Part shown: one piece after another, positions 1 through 12,740 of the stretch
Layout: each line of letters begins with the position of its first letter
How positions within the stretch are numbered: the stretch's first letter is position 1
Assembly: GCA_022605955.1 (NCBI GenBank)
Contig: JAKCOZ010000001.1
Span: 20,762,146-20,826,145, forward strand
DNA from: Rallus limicola
Taxonomy: Eukaryota; Chordata; Aves; Gruiformes; Rallidae
Reading direction: 5' to 3'
DNA length: 64,000 nucleotides
The notes under the pieces: model-generated
The model's database searches: none
What the model saw: only the letters and a program-made list of their open reading frames with translations
What the model was told of the DNA's origin: nothing
Translations under genes and position numbers: made by a program

Positions 1-1351
1 ATTCCAGAACACATTAGTACATGCTTTGCAGCCACCTGCAAAAATCTCTAGCTCCCTTAAAACTTGAATCCCAGCGCTTGAACTCTGGCCCTTCAGGAGT
101 GCTGAGCTATCACTAAAGACCAGAGCCTTTTCTCCTGGAACACCTGGACTACAAAAAGTTGTCAAGAGTGATTGTGGAGTGATTCTTGTTCCCCCTGTGA
201 TGATATGGAAGTTGCTCTTAGAAAGCAACCTGTGTCTACCAGTTAAACTTTGTATGCATGTAGACTGATGGTGACCACAGTATGACATGTCCATACAAAC
301 ATAGTTTCTGTCTCTGTCATGCTACCAAGTCACACAGTTTTGAAACAAATGTCTAATTTTTATTGTATTTTATTTATTTCCTGTCCTTATGGTTTTTGCA
401 CTCTGAGCTGTACTCACAAACATATGTTCACAAGCACCACCTGGGAACCTACAGGTTATGAAATGCCTTGGGATAAAAATTCAGAGGGAAGCAAGCCTAC
501 CCTCTCCCTGTCAATAATCAGTGGTGATATTTGTGCCACACCACCCATTTCTGAAACTTAGAATGGTTGAAATTACTTCCCCTTCTCTGCCACGTGATCC
601 TGATTGTGCTCTTGTTTCTGAGTTGGTAGGGAAAAAGCCAAAATTCTTCAAAAGACCTGATTTGGTTCTAGCAAGCTTCCAGTCTGACTCAATCCAAGGT
701 GCTGCACTAAGAAACCTGATGGGCAATTCATTTTCTTGTTTGTAGACTGGTTTAATTTGAAGATGTACATGGTTTATGGCAAGTGTGAAGCTGACTCACT
801 CGGATAACTCGCAATATCACCAAATTTGCAAAATTTGCTTTTGAAATACTGACTAGTGGTTCTCAGTGTTCACAGTGAATTACCTTGAAAGAACCTGGTT
901 TGCAGAAAGTATTGAAAACATGCTTCAAGAAAATGAAACTCCATAAACGTTCCCTCTTGCATATTCAGCAACTGTGGTCTTCAGACTCACTCATGACCTC
1001 TGAAAATCTCGGTCCAGTTCACCTTTAAGCAGCAGTTCAAACTGGGGTCAGTAAACACAAGGAACTGAGAGGTGATGACCAGTGTGAAATAAGGTTGACC
1101 TCATCGCATGGCCTAGCAGGCGGTTGGCTGTCTCACAGAAAACGCATCCCGCATTTGAAACAGCTGGTTCGGGTAGAAAAGCCAAGGACACAACTGTTGT
1201 GGAGACTCTGTGTCTCTCTTTCAGTGCTCAGGTTCTCACAGAGTGGTGGAGGTCTGATGCCAGTGCAAATCCTTGTCTCGCTGCCATGCAAGTTACTGTT
1301 CACATGGATGTGGAGCTGCAGAACAAGCAGAAGAACAAAATTGCTAATAAT

Positions 1352-1602
1352 ACTTTAAAATTATCATTCATAGTTTGTTATCATTCTCATCCTTTTCAGA
1401 ATCAGCTGTGGGCTCCCAGGCCAAATATTTCCTCTGAGCAGACCTGCTCTGGTCTTTTGTAGTTGTTGTTGTTGTGTGAGAACTTTAAAATTATCATTCA
1501 TTGTTTGTTATCATTGTCATCCTTTTCAGAATCAGCTGTGGGCTCCTAGGCCAAATACAGAACAGACCTGCTCTGGGTTTGTTGTTGTTGTTGTTGTGTG
1601 AG
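1352..1602. repeat. 130-bp tandem duplication
   Basis: Two direct copies, 1352-1481 and 1482-1602. Each begins ACTTTAAAATTATCATTCAT, contains TCAGAATCAGCTGTGGGCTC and ends with a (GTT)n GTGTGAGAA stretch. They differ by several substitutions and a small deletion in the second copy. Confidence 0.95.
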
Positions 1603-2647
1603 AAGTCCATGCTTCCTGACTTCCATGAAATCAAAGAGAGGTCCCAAACAGGTTTGGAGACACCATCCACCCAAGAGGGCAGGTACTGATTTTCAGAGAC
1701 ATGGGCAAGGCTGGGAGCTATAGGCCATGGCACCCTGAGAGTCCAGTTTGAGAGGTTTAAGGGCTCTGGCTGCTTGGGTCAGGAGGACTGGTTGTTTCGC
1801 ACAGGCCGATGACCCTGCTGCAGCAGCAGTTATCTTCTATCTACGGATGAGCTCTCGCTGTCCTGCATAAACTCTGCTCCGGCACTGATAACCAGAGGCT
1901 AGCAGAGCACCATTGAAAGGCTGTTGACCCCGATCTAGTCCATCCCTTTGCCCCGAAGGCAGTGTCAGCAACACAATCATTCACAGATTAATAGACTTAA
2001 ATGCACAGCAACACTATCGTGGCTGTACAGCAGTGTGCTCACTGCTGATTTTATTTATTTATGTACTTATTCAAGGCAAAGATTAGTTAAAACCCAGAAA
2101 ACCTCCATGGTGCATCATTGTGGGTTGGCTGTCAGCGTAAGGGTGAAAGCCCCTATAGCAGAGAGGGGAGAGTGAATGCTGCTTTCTTGAATGTGTTCAT
2201 AGCCAGAGGTTTCTGACCCCTTCCTCCCCAATAGCAGGAAACCGTGACAGCTCTGAGCCTTCAAGTTACATACTGTGTATTTCCTATTTGTATTCAGTAT
2301 TTTAAAAGTTTCTTTAAACAAGCACTAACATGTTGGGCTTTGAAGCCAAAGCTGGGGGAAGTTGCTGTTGCCTACAGTGGGATCAGATTCTTCCCAAATG
2401 GCTTGGAGACATCTTGCTCTCCACTCTGCACATAGACTAAAGTGTGATGTATTTGCTTAAGGCCTAGATGCAGAGAAATACTTACATTTGTACGTAAATC
2501 TGGAACCATAAAGGCTTTCCAAATTTAGGGTCTTGTAACATTATGTACAGGATTAAGAAATACCTTTCATTATGAGGGCACAATATTACTGTGAAGGGTC
2601 AGTGTTAGCACAGTGGATCTCCATCCTTGTTTAAAGCTTCCAGGCAC

Positions 2648-2679
<32 letters not shown>
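2648..2679. repeat. (AAT)n microsatellite
   Basis: About ten AAT units. Confidence 0.95.
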
Positions 2680-5600
2680 TGGACAGGATGCATCTGCTAG
2701 TGCCTTTTCGTTCCACTCCCTTCAAACCAGACAAAAAGAAAACTATAACTGAATGAATCATTGAAGTGAATGTAACTGCAGTGTACCAGATATTTTTCAG
2801 TTGTGACTGAAGTTTTTGGGCTGCATCTAATAACTAATGATGGGAACAGAAACATATATAAATTATTCTCTAATTATTTTTCATAAAAGAGCTGGTGTCC
2901 TTCTCAAAGATGGACTTCACCTATAGCTCTGTCGTTTTTGCTGTTTGCATGTTTGTTGGGAGGATTTTTCTGAAAACAGCTTCACAGGCAGGAACTATGT
3001 ATTTTCCAAGCTTATTCTCATCAGGACTCATATTTTGAATGGAAAAGTTTGTAAGGTGGTTATTTGACAGGTAGTTTTTTAACCAGCTACAGATCCATTT
3101 GAATCAATAAATAAACCTATTCCTATATGGAAAAAACCTGAAATGAAAACAAAGCTTTTCCTTCAGAATCTGCTTAGATTTTCAGATTTCATTTATGGCA
3201 AGGGTTTCCAAAGATTAACTTTTCTCTTTCAAACTGCATTAATAGCATTAGGCCTCAATTAATCAGATTCAAAATTTGGAAACAAAGAAAGTATTTTGTC
3301 TGTATAATCACTGAGAGGCCATATACCAGGATCTTTTCTTACCAGCCTTTTTAATGATTATTTCAGTCCAGAATTTTTTTTATTTTTTTTAAAGGAACCA
3401 CTGAAATCTATGCTTTGAATTTTGTAAATGAGCCTGCTGCCCAACGCACTTCTCAGCAAGATAAGGGCAGAATGGCATTTGCAGAAATGCTTAGCTATCT
3501 CTCTAACAATCCTGCTTGGTTGTGGGCCCCTTGGTAACAGCTTGGCAAATCTGCAAAAGGAATGCGACTATATAGTTTGTGTGTGGATTGTTGAGTCATT
3601 ATAGCCTCCAAATTGCACAGCAGATCATTAATCATAGGCCAAGATAGGCAATCACTGCAGAAACCTGATGAAAAGGCTCCAGAATAATGCCTGCTAAATC
3701 ATGTTTAACATGCAGACCTTGCCTGTGCAGATATGGAAAGGGGGAGGTAAGAAAAAAATCATTCCCCTTTTAGGAAAGAAAACTTCTACTTATCTTTGAT
3801 TTGCATTCAGCCCTCCCTCAATAGTCCTTAAGCCTGTTATTTAATTCATTTTGGTGCCAGGTCCCATCACAAAGCGAAAACCCTAACCAGGACCTATGCA
3901 GTCTATGACCTCCAAACCCCCTGTCTTTTCTTGTCAGTTCTATGTCATTTGTGCAGTTGAACTCCACCAATTTGAAATGCTGACCTCTTCCATAGACAAC
4001 CTTATTCTCCTTGAGTGAAAGAAAGGGCCAAGGCCTACAAACCACTCAAGCGAGAGATGGCAAGAAAAGAGAAAAGTGGTTGACTCGTAAATCAATTTCC
4101 ACAGCCCACCCAAAACCCACAGGGACAATAACGACGGTATTTTTTAAAAGTTGTGTTGTTGTGGTTTTCTTAATTGAGCTCATTCTCTTTATAGAAAGTT
4201 TCACGCAAAGTAAAATTGTTTGTTCAGGGTGAAAATTAGAGTAGATCCTGCTCACAACGCACTTCAAATCAGGGTATATTTATATCAGACCTCCGTTCCC
4301 ACCTGTCATCCCTGAAGAAAAGGAGCACAGCCACACAAACAGGTCTTTGTCCATGCTGGAAGAGGTGGCAATATCTAAAGAAAGAGAAACATTTGGGATG
4401 TAAACTCACATTCAAACCATGCAGTGGGAAGCATGCAGGAAGAGCGATGGTACCTGGCTTTGTGCCGCTCAGCCTGCCCCCATGGACATAGCTGCGCCGC
4501 TCTGTTTTTGGGCCCCCACAACCCTACATCTATTCCTGCAGCCTATACCTTCCTTAAGTGGGGAAGGAACACACGCTCATATGGCTGCACCAAGCCAAGC
4601 ACACGCACTGTGCCTTAGAGGCATGCAAGCAAGCATCTGGGCGCACAAACCACTTAGAAACCTGCTGCCGCACAGTGAGGTAAATTTTTAAAGACCCATA
4701 TTTCACTCCTTGGGGGTCTGATTCTGTCTGTGTTGCTTTCTTGGGAAGGTTTTCTACTCCTTAGGTGGTCTTGCTGGATTCAATGATTGCGTCTTTGAAG
4801 AGCAGCTGCAAAAATTGCCTAGAGCACATCATGCCCCAGGCCCCCATCCCCATTTTTCAGAAGCATGGATCTGGTCGTGCTGTTTCCCACTGGACAGTCA
4901 CATCTCTGGGTTTAAGGCTGGGACATCCTTAGACAGCTTTACCCATGTTCCCAATGGGAAAGAGCACCCCTTCTCTGCCAGGCTGGTGTGTCTCAGTCCT
5001 GTTCTCTCAGGCATATAATCCTCTGGAACACAGGATGACCAGTTAGTCTATCAGCAGAGGCAGGTCCAACTCTTAGGTTGCACTCAAAAAATGATTCTTT
5101 CAAAATTTCTTATTTATTCCACTTAGTTTTAAATGCACCCTAGTGCTACTTACAACTTAATTAGAAAAGCCCATGGCAGAAAAAAAACTCTTGGAGGAAT
5201 TAAATGTGATAGCCCTACCTTTGGCTCTGTGCATCCTTGAACCATACGCCACTGAAGGCGGTATTACCAAGTGCTAGCCTTTTCTTATTTTTTCTTTTCA
5301 GTTTCTGAGATTGTCCCTGTCTGGACTACTCAGACACTCCCTCTAGCTCCTCTTTCTTCAAACAGAATAATGGTACTTTGGGATCTAAAAATCCTTGATA
5401 CCTTAGAAGCAAAATACATCATAATGTATTGTTATGGAGGTAGAAAAGTTGCTTCACCTGACAAGAAGTATGAACAATGGCAGACTAACTCCTCCAAAGA
5501 ACCTGGCCTATTGCATTGGATTTTCTCTAAATTGCGATGACAATGGGATACAACCGATGAGAGGGTTCCTCATCTGGGAGAGCAGATGCTCCGAAGGAAT

Positions 5601-5829
5601 CTGCCTGTGGAGCCTGCTCAGCTGATGTGCCCCCATTGGGTCTGCGCCTGCTTATCGTGGGGCTTACCAGCTCCAAGCCCTTGGGCAGAAGGGAGATTTG
5701 GAGCTGTTTATACCACTTGACCCTCCATCCATATGACCTTCCATCATCTGGGGCCAGCTGATGCTAAGCAGTAAATTAAATTCAGTGGCATGCTGTCTCA
5801 CTTCTCAATGGCGTGTTAGCGTGAGAGCT

Positions 5830-6240
5830 GGAGTCCATAGAGCAGGGCTCATTACACACTGCTGCAGCAGCTGGAGCTAAGGGGAGTGTCAAGCTCATTA
5901 CCTTTTATAATATGCCCACCGATGGAGCTAGGTGTGCTGTAGATGGATTTATCAGAGGCCAGCACTTTTGTCTGGGGGTGAAGCACTCTGTTAATTTGAC
6001 AGGCTAACTCCACATTATGCAAAAGGAAGAATTCAACAGGAAACAGATGCGTGTGGCTAAAAATAATCAATGTTTTCACAACCTGCACCTCTGAGTGCAG
6101 CAGCATCTGTAGCAGTTGAAAGGACATATCCTCTCCTTCCTCGTCTCTATTCCTCAGCAAACCAAGGCTTATGGTGAGCAGTTTGCAAAGTTTCACTCCA
6201 GTTTAATGAAAACCTTATATGTTACCTAAGTCTTCAGCAA
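5830..6240. promoter_or_regulatory. Candidate conserved non-coding element
   Basis: About 400 bp with dense factor-type motifs: an ASCL1/E-protein-type E-box CAGCTG (5868-5873), a POU octamer-like ATGCAAA (6017-6023), CAGATG (6044-6049), CATCTG (6104-6109) and homeodomain ATTA/TTAAT words. A 114-codon minus-strand frame across it has no family similarity. Conservation is inferred from the look of the sequence, not measured. Confidence 0.35.
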
Positions 6241-9200
6241 TTGTTTTCTTGGCTTGCTTAGTCAGGTCTGTGTATGTCATTGTCTAGTCCACTAAACCAG
6301 GGATTATTTTAGTCCTGAATGTCTGAAGTAATGCACCAAAACCTGTGTTTGACTATGTTTATTAGTATTCTAGCACACACTTCCATACAAAGCTAACCTT
6401 GCAACACCATTTTGTTTGGAGTGCAGTGCAAAATATTTTAATAATCTACGTTCATTCACCTAACTCACCATACTGCAGAAAATGTCACTTGCCTTTAAGG
6501 GAGAGAAAGTGGCAAAACTAGAGAAGAAAACTGACTGTGTCCAAGTCCCCTGGGTATATAATGCATATCTCAAATCTATTAATATCTAGATCTGTTGAGA
6601 AAAAGAACATCAGAGGTTCAATGATTATGAAGTCAGAAGGGAGTCCCTTGCTGGTCACTGTCCATGCAGTACAGCAGTAGACAGCTGAACTGGCAAATAC
6701 AAGAATAATCCACTTGCCACTGCAGACTGTCTTCCTGGGAGCTATGTTGTTTAAGTTCCTGAAGGGTAAGAGATTGTTTCCTAACTTCTGAGCTTGTTAA
6801 TACTTATTGGTAAAGGCCACTGGGTCATTGATGGTGTGCAATGTCTCTGCTGGAGGATAAGGAATAGTCTGCAGAGCTAGGAGAAGGTGAACTTCAGGGA
6901 ATGCACTGACATTATAAACCTTGTTTTTTCTGTACCACTCAATTCATGTTTCACACATCCCTATTAAAAGAAAGTAGTTGTATGGTAGGTGGGAACCTTA
7001 CATAGGCCCATCACTGAGGCAGCCAGTTCTAATTTTCTGACTTCTTAGGTAGGGAGATGGCAAGGATATGTGTGCATTGTCTCAATTGCACAGTAGCAGC
7101 TAGCAGACATGCATTTAACAGTGGTCTTAATAAGGCAAATGCTCCTGGTCATGTCTCACAGAAGTAGTTGTGCAGCCCTTGCTTCTTTTCATGCTGTGGT
7201 GGCATCTGGCACAGCTAGACCCTTGTTTGGGTTATTTAATTGCTTTTTTGCCTGCCTTATGCTAACTACATTTGTAGCTGGGTCTGACGTGGGCTTTTGG
7301 GCACTCGGACCCATGACTGCAGTGTATTTAGTAAGCACTCTGCTCTATCCTGTAGGCAGTTTTTCACATTGTCACCCAGTGACTTTATTCAGTTCGCTGG
7401 TTCCCAACGTTATTGTCACTCTGAATCATTTACCAATACAATTTTCACAAACAAAATTAGTCATTGCAATGTAGGTGTATGGAAGCTGTCCCACTCTGGA
7501 AAGATTCATTAAAATTCCCATAATAGTCTCCTTGTCAGGACTCTTGCCTGCTGTCTGGGAAGTATTTCAACAAGTCTGTCCTACTGTTGTGTTAATTAAA
7601 CATTGTTCTATTTATAAATGCTCCATTGGTCAGTAGCAGTACCCACACAGAGAGCGCGAAGGAGTAGTGGTAACTAAAAGTGATGTGCCAAGAAGACAGG
7701 ATTTGGCCATGCAGAGAAGCCAAGTGACAACCCAGGCTGAGCAGAGTGCCCTCATGGACCTGTCATTGTCCCCATCACCTGCCACTGCAGCCATGGTGGT
7801 CTTCCAACAAGAAACTTTGAAGCAGGGGAGGAAAGGAGGTTTGCTCACCGCTTCTGCCAGCAGCTATTTTATTTCTGGTTGTCCGTACATCATAATCCCT
7901 TTACGGTGATTGCCGTGGGGTGTTGTAGAAGGCATAAATGTGTCTGGGTCCAGAACAAGTGCAGGTAGGTGAATGGAGGATACAGCCATTAGTGAGTACT
8001 AAGGACGGGCAGGCGCAGCCTCTAACACAGTGCCTGGATGTGAGACGAGGGGGGGCTGTTCAGCCCTGGGGGAGGCCTACTCCTCCTGTGCCTGCCTCAA
8101 AATGCTGCTGGCTTCCTCTACACACCTCTCACACAAGCACATCTCTCTTCTGACATATGCATGGACACAAGGAGAGGGAGTTGTGGGCTGCCCCAGGGTG
8201 TTGCATGCTGCTACAGGATCATCTCCTGGGGCTGGCAAGTTTTGGGGGTGTCTATCCAGAACTGCTGTCTCTGTTTGCTCCTGTTTTGCTCATCAGTAAC
8301 CCCAGGCTGTGCTGACGTCCTGCCCAGCAGCACGTGGCATGGCTTCTTGGTAGGGAGCCTCTCTCTCCTTGGTGACTACTGTGACTTTCTGCTATAGCAT
8401 CCTGTGATAACTGCAGGTCCATGTTGTACCCCTTTCTGCACAGGTGGGGGCAGTTGCCAGCACTTTTACCAACTCCTACAGACTCACTGGCCTCAGAGGC
8501 AGGAGAAGTTTGCACCATCCCCACCAACAGGTGCCTAAGAAGCAGAACACAAATCTTTGATGAAGCCCAGGGAAATTTAGAATTCTGGTGGGAAGTGTTT
8601 GCAATGACATGCCTCTGGAAGTCACATCTACGCTTTCTTCTTGATTTTCTGTCTCCTTCCAGCCCAAATTTGTTCTCAATATATTATGTTGGTGTGGGAT
8701 ATGAGTGCCTGGATGGAGGCATATGCAAATAGATACTTAGTCTTGAAGCTGGTTCAAGGTGTAACTCTTGAACTGCTGCAGGCCTAGATACAAGAAGCAA
8801 AGGAGTATAAAAAGAAGGCCAATGTTTTGGAGGAGAAAAAAATTAAAAATTTGACAGCAGAAAGTCTAAAGTGTTGCCATGCTCGTCCATGGACATAAAT
8901 CTGTCTAGGACCTTACTGGGGTGCTCAATTCCAGCTTCAAATCATTGAACATGCATTGAACTGTATGAAACATATGGGAACATCTGAGCAGCAGCACAGG
9001 AAGAGATGTGAGAGAGAAGCTGAGTCTTCTTTTTTTTTTTTTGGCAGTACCTCAAGTTTGACAGCATATGAAACCTTCCAAGGTCAAGGCTCATCCACAG
9101 CTGAACAGACCAACCTGTTGTGCATTACAGCAGCCTAAAATGCAGTTTGCTATGAAAGTTAAAGCAAGATGAAGCAAAGCATGTCCAACTGCCTGTTCTT

Positions 9201-9430
9201 CAGCATCTTGGGTCAGCAGCTCTAAATGCAGCTTGTGTAGCACGGAGGAATACACACAGACACCATGAAAAGCACCCTTCATCTGGAAGGCTCAGGTGGC
9301 TATTAACCAGTTACCTTTTGCTTGTAGACCCACAGTCTGACATTATCCCATATATTGCCTGAAAGCTATTGTTGTCCCATAGCTATATGGTAGTGGAGAG
9401 ACCGCACATTTTGTGTTGGCTGGTTGTACC
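6241..9430. other. Intergenic
   Basis: No gene recognised. A 121-codon frame at 7109-7474 is hydrophobic by composition but has no family resemblance or gene context. Confidence 0.75.
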
Positions 9431-9715
9431 ATTGAGGAGAGGTGTGGAGAGGTGTGGAGAGGTGTGGAGAGGTGTGGAGAGGTGAGGAGAGGAGAGGAGA
9501 GGAGAGGAGAGGAGAGGAGAGGAGAGGAGAGAAGAGAAGAGAAGAGAAGAGAGAAGAGAAGAGAAGAGAAGAGAAGAGAAGAGAAGAGAAGAGAAGAGAA
9601 GAGAAGAGAAGAGAAGAGAAGAGAAGAGAAGAGAAGAGAAGAGAAGAGAAGAGAAGAGAAGAGAAGAGAAGAGAAGAGAAGAGAAGAGAAGAGAAGAGAA
9701 GAGAAGAGAAGAGGA
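9431..9715. repeat. Layered pentanucleotide/decanucleotide microsatellite
   Basis: Purine-rich array of about 285 bp with three zones: GGTGTGGAGA decamers (about 9437-9485), GGAGA pentamers (about 9486-9530), then GAAGA pentamers (about 9531-9711) with one phase slip near 9550. The long Glu/Arg/Lys- or Leu/Phe/Ser-repeating open frames here are artefacts of the repeat. Confidence 0.98.
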
Positions 9716-9810
9716 GGACTGAGTTGGAAGGGACCCATAAGGATCATCAAGTTGTTTAAACGTTACTGACACTTAAGCAGGCTGTCTGGCCTCCTGCCTT
9801 GCTCAGGGAA
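9716..9810 (-). mobile_element. CR1 LINE tail, reverse orientation
   Basis: GAGTTGGAAGGGACCCATAA and GGATCATCAAGTT (9720-9755) are the reverse complement of a CR1 3' end. The homology becomes unclear beyond about 9760. The usual octamer tail is replaced by the large pentanucleotide microsatellite at 9431-9715. Confidence 0.75.
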
Positions 9811-9835
9811 ACCTTCCATCACCCTCCTGTAGGTC

Positions 9836-10300
9836 TTTAGCAAAGCAGGGTGGGGAAATTCGCCATGCTATCACCGGTGCTGTGTTTGCCCTGGATATGA
9901 CGCAGGACTTTGCTCTCCCGCGCTGTCAGTCGGGCACCTTTCAGGAGCACCGCGTTCACTTCTCCAAGTGCACATGTTAATTGTTGTTTACTCAATAATA
10001 AACCAAACAAATTCCCTCTCCAATTCAAAGCAAACCGCAATGATAAAAGCGGGCTGATTTCCAGCCTTATTAGCACCAATTAATGTCTTCCCTTCACTTG
10101 ACTGTCTGTATTTCACATACAGGTGGCTTTTTTTTTTCCATTTTGAAATGTCATCACCACTTAATTAGCAATGTGCTGTTACCTGAAAGTAAAAGCAAGC
10201 CCACCTTAGGCCATATGATAGGGCTTTAATCTGCACTGTCACAGTACAATCCTATCGAGATGGCTTCCCTTTTCAGTCAAAACTGCATTTCACACTTTAC
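9836..10300. promoter_or_regulatory. Candidate conserved non-coding element
   Basis: A stretch unlike its repeat-rich surroundings, with retained CpGs, homeodomain sites (TTAATTG near 9978, CAATTAATG near 10077, TTAATTAG 10161-10168), a RUNX-type AACCGCA (10033-10039) and an E-box CAGGTG near 10121. It is a candidate distal enhancer about 9 kb from the ASCL1 coding region on its 3' side. Confidence 0.4.
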
Positions 10301-12740
10301 TAGTATGGGGTTTTCCTTTCCTGTTTCTGAGTAGTATAGCCCTGCCAGTGCAGCAAAGTGCAAATTAAAATAGCTCAGGGCTTTGACCAGCAGCAGGAGG
10401 GGAGAGCAAGCAAGAGAGTGATGTGGCTGGAATGGAGGGAGGAGGGCCCCAACCCAAAAGTGGAACATGAGCCCTTTCTGTGATCTGCTTCTGTGAAATT
10501 GGACCAGATGAGCTTGGACTTCAGTTCAGAAGACAATCCTCAACACTACTGCAAAGGCCTGGACTACCCCTCTGGGGCTGGCTATAGGGGTCTTTGTGAT
10601 TTTTACCATTCCTTCCCCACTTCTATCAAGTGCTTATAAAGACAGAAAGTGAGAAAGCAGTTTATTGCTGCAACGTAGGAGTGAGCAGCAGAAAATTTGG
10701 GCAACTGGACTGTTGCAGTTGTTCACAGGGTCTAAGACAGGGTTGAAGCACACAGCCAGGTGGATTACATTTTCAAAGGAATTTTGCTCCCCTGCAGTGT
10801 GGAAGTAACAAATGGGACAACACGCAGACATATAGTCCCATGTTTCAGCAGAAATGAAGCTCTTCTGGGAAAAAAATACATGACCGCCCCTTTCTGGGGT
10901 GGTAGGTGAAGAGCACAAATAGGATTGAGGCCTGCTTACAGTGGGGTGAAGGGAAACATGGATTATCTGACCTCATAAAAATAAGCCAGACCAGACTATT
11001 AATATGCAGTGGATCTTCCAACAGTACTTTGCACACAAGCAGAGTCTGGAGCAGTCAAGCCCTCAGTCTTACCAGCTTTCTAACCTTCCCCCAGTGCTGA
11101 ATATCCCCAGGCACCTGTGAGGAGCTACTCATGGTCCCTGTTTAGCACTTGCATATCTCAGGCTAACATAATTGATCCAGGACCAAATCACAGCCAGCAA
11201 TGAATGTAGGTATCTTCGGTCCAGGATCAATGCCTTTTCACAAAACCAAAGCTGTTCTCCCTTAGTTACCCTTCCCTGTATTTTTAGCCAACCTCTCCCT
11301 TGCAATTAGCACAGTAAGTACCAGGAGGGCAGGCAGAGGAAGAAAAGGGACCTCATGAAACTTCTCTCTGCTCCTACTGGTTGCTTGTGTTTGCCCAGGA
11401 CAGAAGTTCCAGAGCTAATTAAAGTGCCAGTGCTCAGTGGGGCTCTTCCTCATGTCCTTCTGGAGACACATCTGGCTCCAAAGCCCCAGGAAACACCTGC
11501 CTTCTCTGAAGTGGGACAGCAAGCACCATAGTGCCTGGATGCACCGTGCTGCCTCATGGTGAGGATGCTGCATGGGATGGAGGACTAGGGCTCCTGTCCC
11601 AGCAGCCAGAGCTCCTTCCCTGTAGGATGTGTAGGAATCACACACACAGCTCTCTAACCAAGGGCAGAGTCTGATGTCTCTCACATTGTCTGAGCTCTGT
11701 TGCTGTGTCCCTTCAGTGGTGTAAACCCTAGTACACCTCAGATGTTTTTTGGAGATACTGCTTTTCTTCAGTCACTTCTAATTTTGCTGTAATTTTATTT
11801 TTTCAACCCACATATGCATAGCACAACACATATTCTCCCCTGCTCTTCCCTCCCCAGCAAAAGGTTATGGAAGCTGTACATTAATGATCTGGTCCTTATC
11901 AGATATTAACATATATGTGCATTTGCAATGGACAACAAAGGCAATAAGGGAGAAGGGGAAGGAGGGGGTGATGGTCTGAGGTTTTGCTTACAGTAAGAAA
12001 AGAAGCAGAGCTCTCTTGTAACTGAGATGCTTGAGAAAAGCCTATGATTTGGCAGGAAAGTCAAAGCTGAGATGTTCACTTGCAGACAGTGCGAGGGAAG
12101 TTTTAAATAGTTTGGTGTCCTTGTCACAAGGTATTTCACTAAGGAAAAGGGTTTGAACATGTGAGTAGTGCGTCTGGATAGTTAAAGTTGCATATTTGAA
12201 ATAAATTTTAATTTTTAATGTTTATTTCTTAAAAAATCTGAAGAGTAAGGTAGTTCTGGTTCAATACATCAACACAGCTCTTCTGACATGAGAATCTTCA
12301 GCCCAGCTGTGGATCAGCCACACTGGACATCTTCATGACCACAGGCATGGAAAATTAGGAGTGGGACTTCGGAGGGAGCAGAAAGTAAATGTTGCTAACA
12401 GCTCTGCCGTTACGTTAACGGGCACCTCACATGTGCTTTGCAGGACTGAGCAGGAAAAGGTTGAAGATGTAGGAAACAGCGTGAGTGCACATGATGGTCC
12501 TGACGGAAAATACAATTCAGGAGCATGAAACAGATGGATGAGTATCAGGAGAGAGAACATCCAGCTGCAGGTCCTTTCCCCTTCTTTTTCCAGCTTTTGG
12601 ATGAACTGCAAAGCTGAGAGGGACTGTCAAGAGCCTGGGCCTGTCCATTTGTCTCTCTACTTCTCTGTCCCTAAACCTCCCCCTCCCTCTCCCCTCCCGC
12701 AGCTCGGGAGGGTGGAGGTGCGATTCGCTATGCCAGTTTT
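10301..12740. other. Intergenic
   Basis: I see no gene, clear repeat or strong regulatory signature. Confidence 0.75.

Larger units (their letters stand above)
1..5829. other. Intergenic, distal ASCL1 flank
   Basis: No gene recognised. It contains the 130-bp duplication at 1352-1602, the AAT microsatellite and otherwise unremarkable AT-rich sequence. None of the short open frames resembles a known protein. Confidence 0.8.

Noticed and set aside
5852..6196. 114-codon minus-strand open frame
   Set aside because: No signal, domain or family resemblance, and no promoter or splice context. The sequence fits a non-coding element better.
9343..9772. Open frames encoding Leu-Phe-Ser or Glu-Lys-Arg repeats
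   Set aside because: They are direct translations of the pentanucleotide array, which reads open in several frames.
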